Shown piece after piece: positions 16,750-26,067 of a DNA stretch of 35,295 bases. Below the pieces are notes generated by a model that saw only the letters and a list, made by a program, of their open reading frames with translations, was not told the origin of the DNA and did no database searches. How positions within the stretch are numbered: position 1 is the first letter of the stretch; the number at the start of each line of letters is the position of its first letter. This DNA is from Ferruginibacter sp. (GTDB taxonomy: Bacteria > Bacteroidota > Bacteroidia > Chitinophagales > Chitinophagaceae). The stretch lies in contig JANXXM010000165.1 in the NCBI GenBank assembly GCA_025350645.1, forward strand, positions 1 through 35,295, read 5' to 3'. The position numbers were made by a program, and so were the translations under genes.

Positions 16750-17096
16750 TGATGACCATTCATTTAAATGAAATGATATTTTTTGCTCATCATGGATTAT
16801 ATGATGAAGAAAAAATAACAGGAGCCCGTTTTAAAGTAAATGTTGATGTAAGTTTTAAAACAGGTAAAATAGAAACAATAATAGATACTATTAACTACGT
16901 GCTGTTGTATGAATTAATAAAAAAAAGATTTGCGAACCCTGCGCTTTTGCTCGAAATGCTGGCTCAGGATATTGCAGAAGAAATGTATAAAGTTGATGGC
17001 AGAATAGCCATAATTAACATTAATATTCAAAAATTAAATCCGCCGATCTATAACTTTACAGGATACGTAGGTATTACGTACTCAAAATCGTTTTAG
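16749..17096 (+). CDS. folB: Dihydroneopterin aldolase
   Basis: A 115-residue enzyme of folate synthesis that cleaves dihydroneopterin to 6-hydroxymethyl-dihydropterin and glycolaldehyde. I set the start at the ATG overlapping the trxB stop (ATG at 16749, a second ATG at 16752); a longer reading from 16695 lies inside trxB and is not needed. Motifs: FFAHHGLYDEEK with E21, the TINYV segment with Y50, LLLEMLAQDIAEEM, and the catalytic lysine K95 in INIQKLNPPI. These are the family's active-site positions. It is the middle gene of a trxB-folB-TPR run; the next gene starts three bases after its stop. Confidence 0.92.
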   Translation: MMTIHLNEMIFFAHHGLYDEEKITGARFKVNVDVSFKTGKIETIIDTINYVLLYELIKKRFANPALLLEMLAQDIAEEMYKVDGRIAIININIQKLNPPIYNFTGYVGITYSKSF

Positions 17097-17099
17097 TAA

Positions 17100-17852
17100 A
17101 TGAAATTTTTTTTTCTATCTATTGTATGCTTTTTAATGATGCATCATTCTTATGCACAGGATATTACCGTTATTGTAAAAGAAGCCGATAGGCTTGAAGC
17201 CATACCCAATGAGAAAGCTGCTTTTTTAAAATTTAAAGAAGTTTTAAAAATACAGCCTTCAAATTTATATGCCCTTACCAAGTGCAGCGAACTATGTAGC
17301 AGGATAGGAGCACGGGAAACTACTGCGAAAATGAAGGAAGATTACATTGCCACAGGAATTATTTATGCAAAAACATCGCTGCGTTTATACCCGGAAAGTG
17401 ATGACGCAAATGTGGCCATGGCTATATGCATAGGCAGAACTATACTTACTAAAAGCGGACGGGAAAAGATAAGTGCCGTTAAAGAAATAAAAAGCTATGC
17501 AGATAAAGCAATTGCTATAAATCCTAAAAATTTTAAGGCCTGGCATATATTGGGTAAGTGGAATTATGAAGTAAGTAATTTAAGCGGGCTAGAGCGTACT
17601 GCAGCAAAAATTATATACGGAGGCTTGCCTGCTGCAAGTTTAAAAAACTCCATTAATTGTTATGAGAAAGCAAAAGCTATAAGTCCATCTTTTATTTTAA
17701 ACTACCTCGAGCTTGCAAGGGCCTATAAGAAAAATGGCGAAAGTATAAAAGCCTTACCAATTCTTAACTACATGCTCACTTTAAAAAATCAAACAGAAGA
17801 TGACCCTAGGATAAAAGTAGATGCACAGAATATGCTGGCCAGCATAAAATAA
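17100..17852 (+). CDS. Secreted TPR-containing protein
   Basis: 250 residues starting with a signal peptide MKFFFLSIVCFLMMHHSYA, probably cleaved before QD, so periplasmic. The mature part is helical with TPR-like units: residues ~35-68 (NEKAAFLKFKEVLKIQPSNLYALTKCSELC is the core), ~80-105 (YAKTSLRLYPESDDANVAMA), ~140-165 (ADKAIAINPKNFKAWHILGKW) and ~190-225. The arrangement, including SGREKISAVKEIKSYADKAI, resembles proteins annotated as RMD/PTPIP51-like TPR. No enzyme motif is seen. It follows folB by three bases and is likely translated from the trxB operon. Its function is unknown. Confidence 0.82.
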   Translation: MKFFFLSIVCFLMMHHSYAQDITVIVKEADRLEAIPNEKAAFLKFKEVLKIQPSNLYALTKCSELCSRIGARETTAKMKEDYIATGIIYAKTSLRLYPESDDANVAMAICIGRTILTKSGREKISAVKEIKSYADKAIAINPKNFKAWHILGKWNYEVSNLSGLERTAAKIIYGGLPAASLKNSINCYEKAKAISPSFILNYLELARAYKKNGESIKALPILNYMLTLKNQTEDDPRIKVDAQNMLASIK

Positions 17853-18091
17853 TATTTATTTTTATAGATGCAAAACTTATTAGAATACTATTACCAGTCA
17901 AAATAATTTTTATACAAAATTGAAATAAAAATATTTTTCATTCATTATTATTGTAATCTTTTCATTTACTTATACCAGCTTTAGTCCCGGGTTTTTAAAT
18001 TATTTTCAGAAATGTTTGGCAGCATACAGGATTATCTTATCTTTTCTACCAGAGAAAATAACAACACAAATTTTATCATTCTTTTTTACCA

Positions 18092-19078
18092 ATGAATAAT
18101 ACCAAAAATATACGCTGGGCTATACTTGGTGCAGGTAATATTGCAAAATCATTTGTAAAAGATTTTGCATTAATGCAGCATGCATCATTAGTTGCTGTTG
18201 CTTCTGGCAATGAAGAAAGAGCAAAACAGTTTGCGGGTTTGCATCATATTCCGCAGGTATTAACGTATGAAGAATTGTATAGCAGTACTGCAATTGATGC
18301 TGTTTATATTTCTACCACACATAATTTTCATTTTGAGCATGCGCTTAAATGTATTCAAAACGGGAAAGCCGTTTTATGCGAAAAACCAATTACAGTAAAT
18401 GATAAAGAATTTAAAATATTAGCAGCAGTTTCAAAAGCAAATAATATTTTTTTAATGGAAGCTATGTGGACCTATTTTATGCCGGCGGTACAAAAAGCAA
18501 AACAATGGGTGGATGAAGGTCGCATAGGAAAAATAAAAGTTATACAGGCAGATTTTGCTATGGCAGCACCAAAAAATCTTACAGGAAGGCTCTATAATCC
18601 TGCACTGGCGGGCGGTTCATTGCTGGATATTGGCATTTATCCTATTGCGTTTGCATATTATTTTGCAAACAGTGCACCTCAAAAAATAGTTGCATCTGCA
18701 CGAATGGCAGCAACCGGTGTAGATGAAAGTGTGGGTATGTTATTTGAATATGCTGATATAACAGCCAGCTTATTTTGCTCCGTTACCACAAAAATGAAAA
18801 ATACAGGATACCTGTTTGGCGAAGAAGGATACATTGAGTTACCTCATTTTCATAAAGCCCGGGAAGTTCATTTATATGATAAAAACTTTGAGTTAACAGA
18901 AACATATAATGATGGCAGATCTTCACACGGATTTATTTATGAAATGCAACATGCAAATGACAGCATAAGCGCAGGTTATTTTGAAAGCCCTGTTATCCCT
19001 CACTCCCGAAGCAATGATATGCAGGAAACAATGACGGATATAAGAAAGCAGATAGGATTAAAATATCCATTTGAGTAA
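18092..19078 (+). CDS. Gfo/Idh/MocA-family oxidoreductase
   Basis: A 328-residue NAD(P)-dependent sugar or cyclitol dehydrogenase-like protein. The Rossmann motif is ILGAGNIAKSF at 11-21, and the EKP signature is at 97-99 in AVLCEKPITVND, with the catalytic lysine K98. The second domain includes LLDIGIYPIAFAYYF, where D and Y fit the family's substrate pocket. There is no signal peptide, so it is cytoplasmic. The substrate cannot be predicted from sequence. The next item downstream is a galactose mutarotase pseudogene, so the gene may be the survivor of a lost sugar-utilisation locus; that is inference. Confidence 0.9.
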   Translation: MNNTKNIRWAILGAGNIAKSFVKDFALMQHASLVAVASGNEERAKQFAGLHHIPQVLTYEELYSSTAIDAVYISTTHNFHFEHALKCIQNGKAVLCEKPITVNDKEFKILAAVSKANNIFLMEAMWTYFMPAVQKAKQWVDEGRIGKIKVIQADFAMAAPKNLTGRLYNPALAGGSLLDIGIYPIAFAYYFANSAPQKIVASARMAATGVDESVGMLFEYADITASLFCSVTTKMKNTGYLFGEEGYIELPHFHKAREVHLYDKNFELTETYNDGRSSHGFIYEMQHANDSISAGYFESPVIPHSRSNDMQETMTDIRKQIGLKYPFE

Positions 19079-19472
19079 TGGATGTACTTATTTAATTATA
19101 CCATAATGCTAAAACTTTTCTGCTGATTGCTGAGCCGGCAGATATTTATTAAAAGCAACATAATAAGTGGATACCAATTTTTATAAAATTATTAAGTTAC
19201 GATGCAGTAACAGACCAGATTGTAGCCGCCGGGCAAAATAAAGAAGGAAACTCTTTTACAGGCAAAAGATATTTGATCATAATAACAACTGATTCATGCA
19301 GGATGTAAATTATAATGAGCAACAAACATTGGCTGTACATTTTATTTTTTTGAGCAGCACAGCGGTTTACCTGTAAGGCAACACGCCTGGTCATAAAAAC
19401 GATTGGAAAGTGAAATACATAAAAGTGAATAGTAAGTAAAAGCTATTTTTTAAAAAAATAATATCTGGTGTT
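19079..19472. other. No intact gene; possible coding debris
   Basis: Between the oxidoreductase and the mutarotase pseudogene no convincing gene is present. Short plus-strand stretches such as DAVTDQIVAAGQNKEGNSF (19202 on) and HKNDWKVKYIKVNSK (19395-19439) look protein-like but are broken by stops and change frame. They may be remnants of a secreted enzyme; I could not assign a family. The minus-strand open frame here looks like a shadow. Confidence 0.4.
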
Positions 19473-20137
19473 ATGTCAGTTAGTAATTCAGAAATTATAA
19501 AAACTAATACAGGCAAAGTAGAGGGTAAAGCGGGTTATTTTTTACACTTATAAACGCTACGGGTAATAATGTAATTATTTCAAATTATGGTGGTGCCATC
19601 ATCTCATGGATTAATACCGATAAAAACGGAAATGAAATTGATCGTATAGTGGGCTTTAATGATCTGGCGTCCTGCCTTAAACCGCATCCTTATTTTGGAA
19701 CAATAATTGGACGCTATGCCAACCGTATTGCAAAAAGAAAATTTGAATTAAACAGGCAAACATTTTCACTTGCAAAAAATGACAGCATATACGATTTTAC
19801 TGTGCCACATACGATTCCTGAAGCAGATTTTGATCATAGCTATATATTTAAAAATACAAAAAAAGAACTCTTACACGCTGCCTCTGTGGTAGAAAATAAA
19901 ACAGGTACCCGATTAAAACTTTTTACTACGGAGCCTGCTGTACAATTTTATACTGGCAATTCTTTAGACGGTACTTGTATAAATAAAAATGGCATTCCTA
20001 TAAATAAGCATACTGCATTTTGCCTGGAAACCTAGCACTATCCTGATTCTCCTAATCATCCAGCTTTTCCGGATACTATTTTACAGCCACAAAAACAATA
20101 CCGCTCCACTACCATTTACCAGTTATTATTGGAGTAA
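19473..20137 (+). pseudogene. Galactose mutarotase (aldose 1-epimerase) remnant
   Basis: Three frames together give a shortened GalM. The ATG at 19473 begins MSVSNSEIIKTNTGKVEG; near 19545 the frame shifts into FFTLINATGNNVIISNYGGA, DRIVGFNDLASCL and PYFGTIIGRYANRIAKRKFEL. Just after SLAKND the text jumps in frame to SIYDFTVPHTIPEADFDHSYI, meaning that roughly 130 residues are missing, including the two catalytic histidines (in NHLHGG- and NLTNH-type motifs). The C-terminal FCLET keeps the catalytic Glu but is followed by TAG (20033-20035) in place of the usual Gln, then [16 protein letters not shown] and [10 protein letters not shown] to TAA. One shift, one deletion and one nonsense codon rule out activity. 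Confidence 0.88.
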
Positions 20138-20157
20138 TAAATAAAGCCATATTTTTG
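20128..20157 (+). promoter_or_regulatory. Candidate promoter of the small membrane protein
   Basis: ATTG (20128-20131) and TATTTTTG (20150-20157) are separated by 18 bases, close to the TTTG/TAnnTTTG arrangement of Bacteroidota promoters. The -33 box matches three of four bases and lies in the end of the mutarotase pseudogene. The start codon is 72 bases beyond the -7 box. Confidence 0.4.
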
Positions 20158-20229
20158 TATTTATCTGTATTTTTTTTTGTTGTAAAAACTTTGATACAAT
20201 AAAAATACTTTCTTACAAATTACGCTAAT

Positions 20230-20634
20230 ATGCTAAAAAATAATTTCTTTCATTACCTCACTTTATTATCCTGTATTGCAATAGTAGGAGTGTGTTTTAT
20301 GCCATGGGTGCATTATAATAATATAAACGAAACCTTTACCGGTTTTTATGTAAAGCGTTTTGTAACCGGCAATTATTATGGCAGGGCAGGGGTTATTGTA
20401 AGCATACTTGCAGGTATAATATTTTTGCTTGCTTTATTGCCCTATACTTTTGGCAAGCGGGTAAATCTTTTTCTTGCTGCGGTGCTGGTGGCTTATTGTA
20501 TAAGTAAATATATTATATTCACGAGTGCATTGTTCCCCAACGAAATTATTATTTATACAGGAATAAGGCTCTTAGTGGGTTTATCTTTTGTACTGCTTAT
20601 CGCTGTAGCATTTCCGAAAAGAAATAAAGTTTAA
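20230..20634 (+). CDS. Small four-helix membrane protein of unknown function
   Basis: 134 residues with about four transmembrane segments: ~8-26 (YLTLLSCIAIVGVCFMPWV), ~53-72 (GVIVSILAGIIFLLALLPY), ~79-95 (LFLAAVLVAYCISKYII) and ~106-127. The loop after the first helix (HYNNINETFTGFYVKRFVTGNYYGRAG is the region at 28-54) is polar and probably periplasmic. The C-terminus is basic (PKRNKV), which would place it in the cytoplasm. I do not recognise a named family. It has an ATG start, a plausible upstream promoter and ends 34 bases before the convergent glnS gene. Confidence 0.72.
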   Translation: MLKNNFFHYLTLLSCIAIVGVCFMPWVHYNNINETFTGFYVKRFVTGNYYGRAGVIVSILAGIIFLLALLPYTFGKRVNLFLAAVLVAYCISKYIIFTSALFPNEIIIYTGIRLLVGLSFVLLIAVAFPKRNKV

Positions 20635-20667
20635 ACGTTCGCTTCGTTGTTTCGCTGTGTGAAATAG

Positions 20668-22332
20668 TTACTCATTCGTATTTTTTTTACCTGCCATCCA
20701 CGCATCTTTCAGCGTAACTGTTCTATTAAAAATAATATGCTCCGGTGTACTTTCCTTATCTAAACAAAAATAGCCTTTGCGTAAAAACTGAAACCGATCG
20801 GTGGGCGTGGCTTTCAGCAAAGAGGGTTCAATGTATGCCTGCACAACGTGCAACGAATCTGGGTTTATATAATCTTTAAAATCGCCATCTTCGCTGCTTG
20901 GATTTTCTACTTTAAAAAGTCTGTCGTACATGTTTACTTGAGCCGTGGCCGCATGCGCTGCACTTACCCAATGTATGGTTCCTTTTACGGCAATGCCGCT
21001 GGTATCGCTACCACTTTTACTTTCAGGAAAATAGGTACAATGTATGGCAGTAACCTTACCATTTTCATCTTTATCAAAAGTGTCACAACGCAGTATGTAC
21101 GCACTTTTGAGGCGTACGCTTGCACCCGGTGCAAACCTAAACCATTTCTTTGCGGGCACTTCCATAAAGTCTTCCCGCTCTATCCAAAGCTCCTTGCTAA
21201 AAGGAATGGTACGGGTTCCATATGCTTCATCAGGCCCATTCTCACTTTGCAGTTCTTCAGTCTTGCCATTTTCGTAATTGCTGATGATTAATTTTAGCGG
21301 ATCCAGCACTGCCATGGCACGAAGAGCGGTGTTGTTCAGGTCTTCCCGCAGGCAAAATTCCAGCAGACTAAAATCAATTATATTTTCTCTTTTTGCAATG
21401 CCCACTTTATCGCAAAACGTGCGAATGCTCTGCGGTGTAAAGCCACGGCGCCGCATTCCGCTGATTGTCGGCATACGTGGATCATCCCAACCTGCTACAT
21501 GTTTTTCTTCTACCAATTGCTTTAATTTTCGTTTGCTCATTACCGTATAACTCAAATTGCGGCGGGCAAATTCGTATTGATGTGACGGATAAATTTCCAA
21601 TTTATCAATAAACCAATTGTACAATTCTCGGTGCGGAATAAACTCCAGTGTACAAATTGAATGTGTAATGTTTTCGATAGAATCACTTTGCCCATGTGCA
21701 AAATCGTACATCGGGTAAATGCACCATTTGTTGCCGGTGCGATGGTGATGTGCATGTTTTATGCGGTAAATTAATGGGTCACGCATCAACATATTGGTAT
21801 GCGCCATATCTATTTTTGCCCGCAAGGTTTTTGTACCATCTGCAAACTCACCATTTTTCATTCGGGTAAAAAGATCAAGGTTTTCTGCCACCAATCTGCT
21901 GCGTGCAGCGCTATTTTTTCCGGGTTCCGTTGGTGTGCCTTTAAGTTTGGCTATTTCCTCCGCAGTAGCATCTTCTACGTACGCAAGGCCTTTGTTTATA
22001 AGTGTTACAGCGTATTCGTACATCGTATCAAAATAGTCAGATGCATATAATTCATGCTTCCACTCAAAGCCTAGCCACTTAATATCTTCCTTTATACTCT
22101 CTACAAATTCGGTATCTTCTGTTACAGGGTTGGTATCATCAAACCGCAGGTTTGTATAGCCCGGGTATTTTTTTGTAAGCCCAAAATTTAAGCAAATACT
22201 TGTAGCATGGCCCATGTGCAGGTAGCCATTTGGCTCGGGTGGAAACCTCGTAACGATCGAATCATATTTTCTCCCCGCCAGGTCTGTCTCTATAATTTCT
22301 TCTAAAAAATTTAGGCTTTTCTCTTCGCTCAT
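20668..22332 (-). CDS. glnS: Glutamine--tRNA ligase
   Basis: A class I aminoacyl-tRNA synthetase of 554 residues, the typical GlnRS length. The HIGH motif appears as PPEPNGYLHMGHA (31-43) and the KMSKS loop as VMSKRKLKQLV (around residue 270). GlnRS signatures include RFDDTNPVTEDTEFVESI, LMRDPLIYRIKHAHHHRTG, CIYPMYDFAHGQSDSIENITHS, FARRNLSYTVMSKRK and RRRGFTPQSIRTFC (some longer than quoted). The C-terminal beta-barrel anticodon-binding domain is present (PFSKELWIEREDFME, RLKSAYILRCDTF). Because GlnRS is intact, this organism charges tRNA-Gln directly. It is a single-gene unit; a structured repeat lies upstream of it. Confidence 0.96.
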   Translation of the reverse strand: MSEEKSLNFLEEIIETDLAGRKYDSIVTRFPPEPNGYLHMGHATSICLNFGLTKKYPGYTNLRFDDTNPVTEDTEFVESIKEDIKWLGFEWKHELYASDYFDTMYEYAVTLINKGLAYVEDATAEEIAKLKGTPTEPGKNSAARSRLVAENLDLFTRMKNGEFADGTKTLRAKIDMAHTNMLMRDPLIYRIKHAHHHRTGNKWCIYPMYDFAHGQSDSIENITHSICTLEFIPHRELYNWFIDKLEIYPSHQYEFARRNLSYTVMSKRKLKQLVEEKHVAGWDDPRMPTISGMRRRGFTPQSIRTFCDKVGIAKRENIIDFSLLEFCLREDLNNTALRAMAVLDPLKLIISNYENGKTEELQSENGPDEAYGTRTIPFSKELWIEREDFMEVPAKKWFRFAPGASVRLKSAYILRCDTFDKDENGKVTAIHCTYFPESKSGSDTSGIAVKGTIHWVSAAHAATAQVNMYDRLFKVENPSSEDGDFKDYINPDSLHVVQAYIEPSLLKATPTDRFQFLRKGYFCLDKESTPEHIIFNRTVTLKDAWMAGKKNTNE

Positions 22333-22403
22333 ACAGTTATTTTAAAGCGCAAATTTAAGGGATGTTGGGGCGGTGAGCAAAAAGCATTGTTCAACTATTG
22401 TAA

Positions 22404-22470
22404 CGGGCTGTCCGTAGTACTCCTCGTTCCGCTTCGCTGCACTGTGGGGTACTACTTCCCATCCCTGCGC
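22404..22470 (-). repeat. Structured intergenic element (hairpin repeat)
   Basis: GTAGTAC at 22414-22420 pairs with GTACTAC at 22449-22455, and flanking CC/GG and GGGxxG / CCC blocks extend a long imperfect hairpin with a G/C-rich top that reads GCAGCGAAGCGGAACGAGG on the minus strand. Its G+C content is much higher than its surroundings. I recall very similar text (GGGATGGGA..GTAGTACCCC..GCAGCGAAGCGGAACGAGGAGTACTACGGACAGCCCG, here written in separated pieces) recurring between genes in other Bacteroidota genomes. No transposase is near. A second G/C-rich palindrome (CTCCGGCGGAG) lies at about 22554-22564. Confidence 0.6.
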
Positions 22471-22677
22471 CTTTGTGCAGTAGTTTTTTCTTGGGCAATA
22501 ATTTGAACTGTATATTTTTTATAAAGATGTAAAAACTGTGAGGTTTTATTCCGCTCCGGCGGAGGGGTGGTCACACAGCGGGGTGCTGTAATCTCCCATT
22601 TATTCTCCTATCCTTTGAGCGCTTTGCTTACCTCTATGGATAGTTGCAGAAATTTTCACTTTTATTAACGCCTTAAT

Positions 22678-22731
22678 ATACCCATTGGTGGGTATTTCCA
22701 AAATGTTATCAATGTATACTTTTGAAGTATA
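22678..22731 (+). promoter_or_regulatory. Two palindromes around a TAnnTTTG -7 box
   Basis: ATACCCA (22678-22684) and TGGGTAT (22689-22695) form a perfect 7-base inverted repeat with a 4-base spacer. Twenty bases on, TATACTT (22715-22721) and AAGTATA (22725-22731) form a second one that contains TACTTTTG (22717-22724), a good -7 box. The layout suggests an operator-controlled promoter driving the broken leader-peptide frame that starts at 22741. The regulator is unknown. Confidence 0.45.
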
Positions 22732-22740
22732 ATAAATACA

Positions 22741-22879
22741 ATGAAACATTATTAATTGCAATCACCATTTTATTCTTATTAAATATATTTTGTGTGGCCC
22801 AAACCGATGCCCAGCATCAACAAATGCAGAATATAAAAGGTTTAGCGAAGCTATACAGTGAGCATTTGCACCGCCTTGT
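22741..22879 (+). pseudogene. Truncated secreted-protein remnant
   Basis: ATG at 22741 is followed almost at once by a one-base frame loss. Restoring it gives MKTLLIAITILFLLNIFCVAQ, a convincing signal peptide, then TDAQHQQMQNIKGLAKLYSEHLHRLV and a stop at 22877-22879 (quoted by parts, ~46 residues). IKGLAKLY faintly resembles the start of S41-type peptidases, which begin with a similar KLYG segment, but this is too short to assign. The promoter palindromes just upstream support a former gene. Confidence 0.45.
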
Positions 22880-22935
22880 ATAGAATAAAATAATGCAAAG
22901 CTGCATTAACAAAAAGATCTAAATAAGCAAAAATT

Positions 22936-25815
22936 ATGAAAAAAATATTCATCTTCCTCCTGCCATTGACAACTTTAGTAGCAACTGCACAAAACCCACT
23001 CATTGTAAAATCTGTGGGTACTACTGTACTTCAGCCGAATATTACATCAAATTCAGACTTTTGGAAATATAATGAATGGAATGGAATACGGTTTTACCAA
23101 GGTACGGGTACGCCATCCAAACTTTGCAGTACAGATGGTTCATCGGCAGGCACGAAATATATTACAGGCATTGGAGAAGGAAGCATTTCTGCCACCATAC
23201 CTGCACAAGATTTTATGTACCTTATTACGGCTAAAACAATAACCACGCCTTCTTTCCTTTAAGAATATCAACTTTGGAAAAGTGACGGTACACCAGCAGG
23301 TACTAGCTTAATATACACTTTTGAGCAATGTAGTGCCACTACTGCGCCATCGTTTGGGAGTACCGCTACTTATTTGCAAAACTATTCTGTTACAGGAAAC
23401 AGCTTTTATTTTACAGTTAATACAGCAGCAGCTGGCAGAGAACTTTGGAAAAGTGATGGAACTACCGCAGGCACTGCTATGGTAAAAGATATACGCACTG
23501 GTAGTGCTAGCAGCAACCCTGCTTGGTTTTGTAAAATTGGTAATGAGGTTTTCTTTTCTGCAATGGAAACTTACCCCAATGCTAAACTTTGGAAAACAGA
23601 TGGCACAGCAGCAGGCACTATACAAGTACCCGTAGCAGAGCCTTTCTATACTGGCTATAGCGAAGTTGCAATCATAAATAATAAGATGATTTTTTATGCA
23701 ACGGATGGTTATAGTCCATTAAATTATGAACCTTATGTAACGGATGGTACAGCAGCAGGTACATTTAAGTTAGCAGATATAAATCCTGCAGGAAGTTCTT
23801 ACCCAAGCTATCAGCCTGAGGTACAGTTTAGGCAAAATAGTAAGTATGCATTCTTTGTTTCTACTAACGGCATTAACACATCTCTTTGGCGTACAGATGG
23901 TACAATTGCCGGCACCATACAACTTTCTGCTAATGCAGATAATGTGCAAAGTGGTGGCAGTTCTGGCTCATTATCCGATATAGATGAGGATGGTTTATGG
24001 ATGCTTAATTTCAACAGTGGTGGAAGCAGATTATTTAGAAGTGATGGCACAGAAGCAGGTACCTATCAAGTAGCTTCCAATCTTTCAGTAGGCGGGCATT
24101 TAAAACTATATAATAAAGCTTTGTGGTTTTCTGCAAGTGGCACAGGTAGTGCAGCAGATATAGAACCGTGGCGCAGCGGTGGCAATGCAGCTACTACCTA
24201 TAAGGCATTAGATATTGCACCTGGTAATTATTTTAGCACTTATTTTAGTAGTAGTCCTTTTGGATACTTTGTAAAAAATAATAAGCTATATTTTTTTGCA
24301 AAAAATAGCAATCTATTTACAGGTACGCCCATGGCGTTATATCAATACACCGGCGATTTTACTTTTAATGGTTCACAGTCCGGTGGTCGCTGGAGCGATA
24401 GCACCAATTGGAACAGTATGATGCCACCTGGCATTACTGATACAGTGAATATAAATAGTGGCACGCCTAATGCCCTTAATGTAAATGGAGCAAATGCTTA
24501 TGCAGGTGTATTGAACTTACAAAATAATACTACCATAAATTTTACAAATAGTACAGATAGTTTGTTTATAAATACAAGGTTAGCTACGGGTACAAATAAT
24601 AATTTTACCGGCAATGGTGCTTTGGTTTTAAGAAATATTAAAAGCGATACAATACCCATCAGCAATGGCTTTGCGGCAAATAATATGTTAGTACAGAGCA
24701 AGGCAAACTTGCTTAGTGGCAATATAAATATTAGCAATAATATAAATTTAAACAAAGGGGGTAAATTATTATTAAACAACAATGATGTTGTATTAACGGG
24801 CAACTCATCTACCGCCACAGGCAATGACACAAGTTACATTGTAACCAATGGCACTGGCAGAATGAACATTCAAAATATTGGTACAGGAACAAGAACTACT
24901 GCACAAAATTATCCCATAGGTACGGCTACCAATTTTAATCCAATGCAATTTACCAATGCTGGCACAGCAGATAATTTTGGAGCTAGAGTGCAACCTACTA
25001 TTAGCAATAATTATACTGGTGAAATACCTACAGGGGTCATTTACAACACTAACGCTGTAAATGCTGCCTGGTTTATTACAGAAGCTGTTGCAGGTGGTAG
25101 CAATGCAACAATAAATTTACAATGGAATGCAGGACAGGAACTTGCAGGTTTTAATAGAAGCATCGGGCAATTTGGGCATTACAATATGGGTAGTTGGCAG
25201 TTGCAAAATCAAAATGCAGCAGGAGGCACAAACCCTTATAACTTAACAGGGAATGGTATTACAGGCTTTTCGCCTTTTGGTATATTTAATACAGGGGCAT
25301 TATTACCAATTAATAATATACAATTAAGCGGTGCCAAAGGTTTGTATAACACTAACGTACTAAGTTGGAATATTACGGCGAGCAATGGATATAGAATTGA
25401 ATTACAAAAATCAATAGACGCATTATCGTTTGACGTAATAAAAAATAATGCTTACGAAGCTTTTGGAAAATATACTGATGACATTAATGTTGATACAAAA
25501 ATATTTTACCGCTTAAAATTAATCGATATAGAAGGTAAAATATATTATAGTAACCTAGTAATAATGTTCGGTAACAAAAATGAAAATATTAAGGTATATC
25601 CTACCATTACCAGCACAAATTTTACCATACAAAACAACGATGCAGATGATTTGATAGTACAAGTTTTATCAGCCTCTGGAAAAATTATTTTTAGTAAAAC
25701 TTTGAGTAAGGGTACAAATATTATTTTACTAGATAATGAAATTGCAGGTACTTATTTTTATTTGATAAGAAGTAAAGAAATGATATTGAAGAGTGGAAAA
25801 ATTGTAAAATATTAA
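22936..25815 (+). pseudogene. DGT-repeat protein with T9SS sorting domain, interrupted by an in-frame stop
   Basis: A signal peptide MKKIFIFLLPLTTLVATAQ starts the frame. The TAA at 23260-23262 interrupts it; the same frame continues with EYQLWKSDGTPAGT to 25815 (about 960 codons in all). At least seven copies of a [LPW]W[KR][ST]DGT.AGT motif (beta-propeller-like repeats annotated as ELWxxDGT repeats) span roughly residues 65-420, one of them immediately after the stop. A Ser/Thr/Asn-rich beta region follows (~450-800), then a fibronectin-like segment (LSWNITASNGYRIELQKS), and the final ~80 residues (VYPTITSTNFTIQ...GTYFYLIRS...GKIVKY) form a type A sorting domain for type IX secretion. Without readthrough or reinitiation at a TTG (23374), the exported protein cannot be made, because the second part lacks a signal peptide. 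Confidence 0.8.
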
Positions 25816-26067
25816 TTGATGAAAAATATATAGGAATTGTAAAAAATACGGGATGGTTTTATACCAGGTAATTTTAAAGAAATGTAATAGCGGGATTTTA
25901 ACAATAGTAAACGATATGATATAAAAAGATCAATAAAACCATCTATGAATGAAATATGAATGTAAACTAAAACTTCGGGGTAATAAACTGTGTGGGATTC
26001 TTAACAGGCCATTGCATACTCTATAATATAAAATTGCTAAACCTGTGTACAAAGAAATTTTTGAAAA

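Noticed and set aside
19197-19394. Minus-strand 65-residue open frame
   Set aside because: No recognisable domain or start context; the plus strand shows more protein-like fragments, though these too are broken.
20848-21291. Long plus-strand open frame opposite glnS
   Set aside because: The minus strand encodes a complete GlnRS with all motifs; the plus frame has no recognisable domain.
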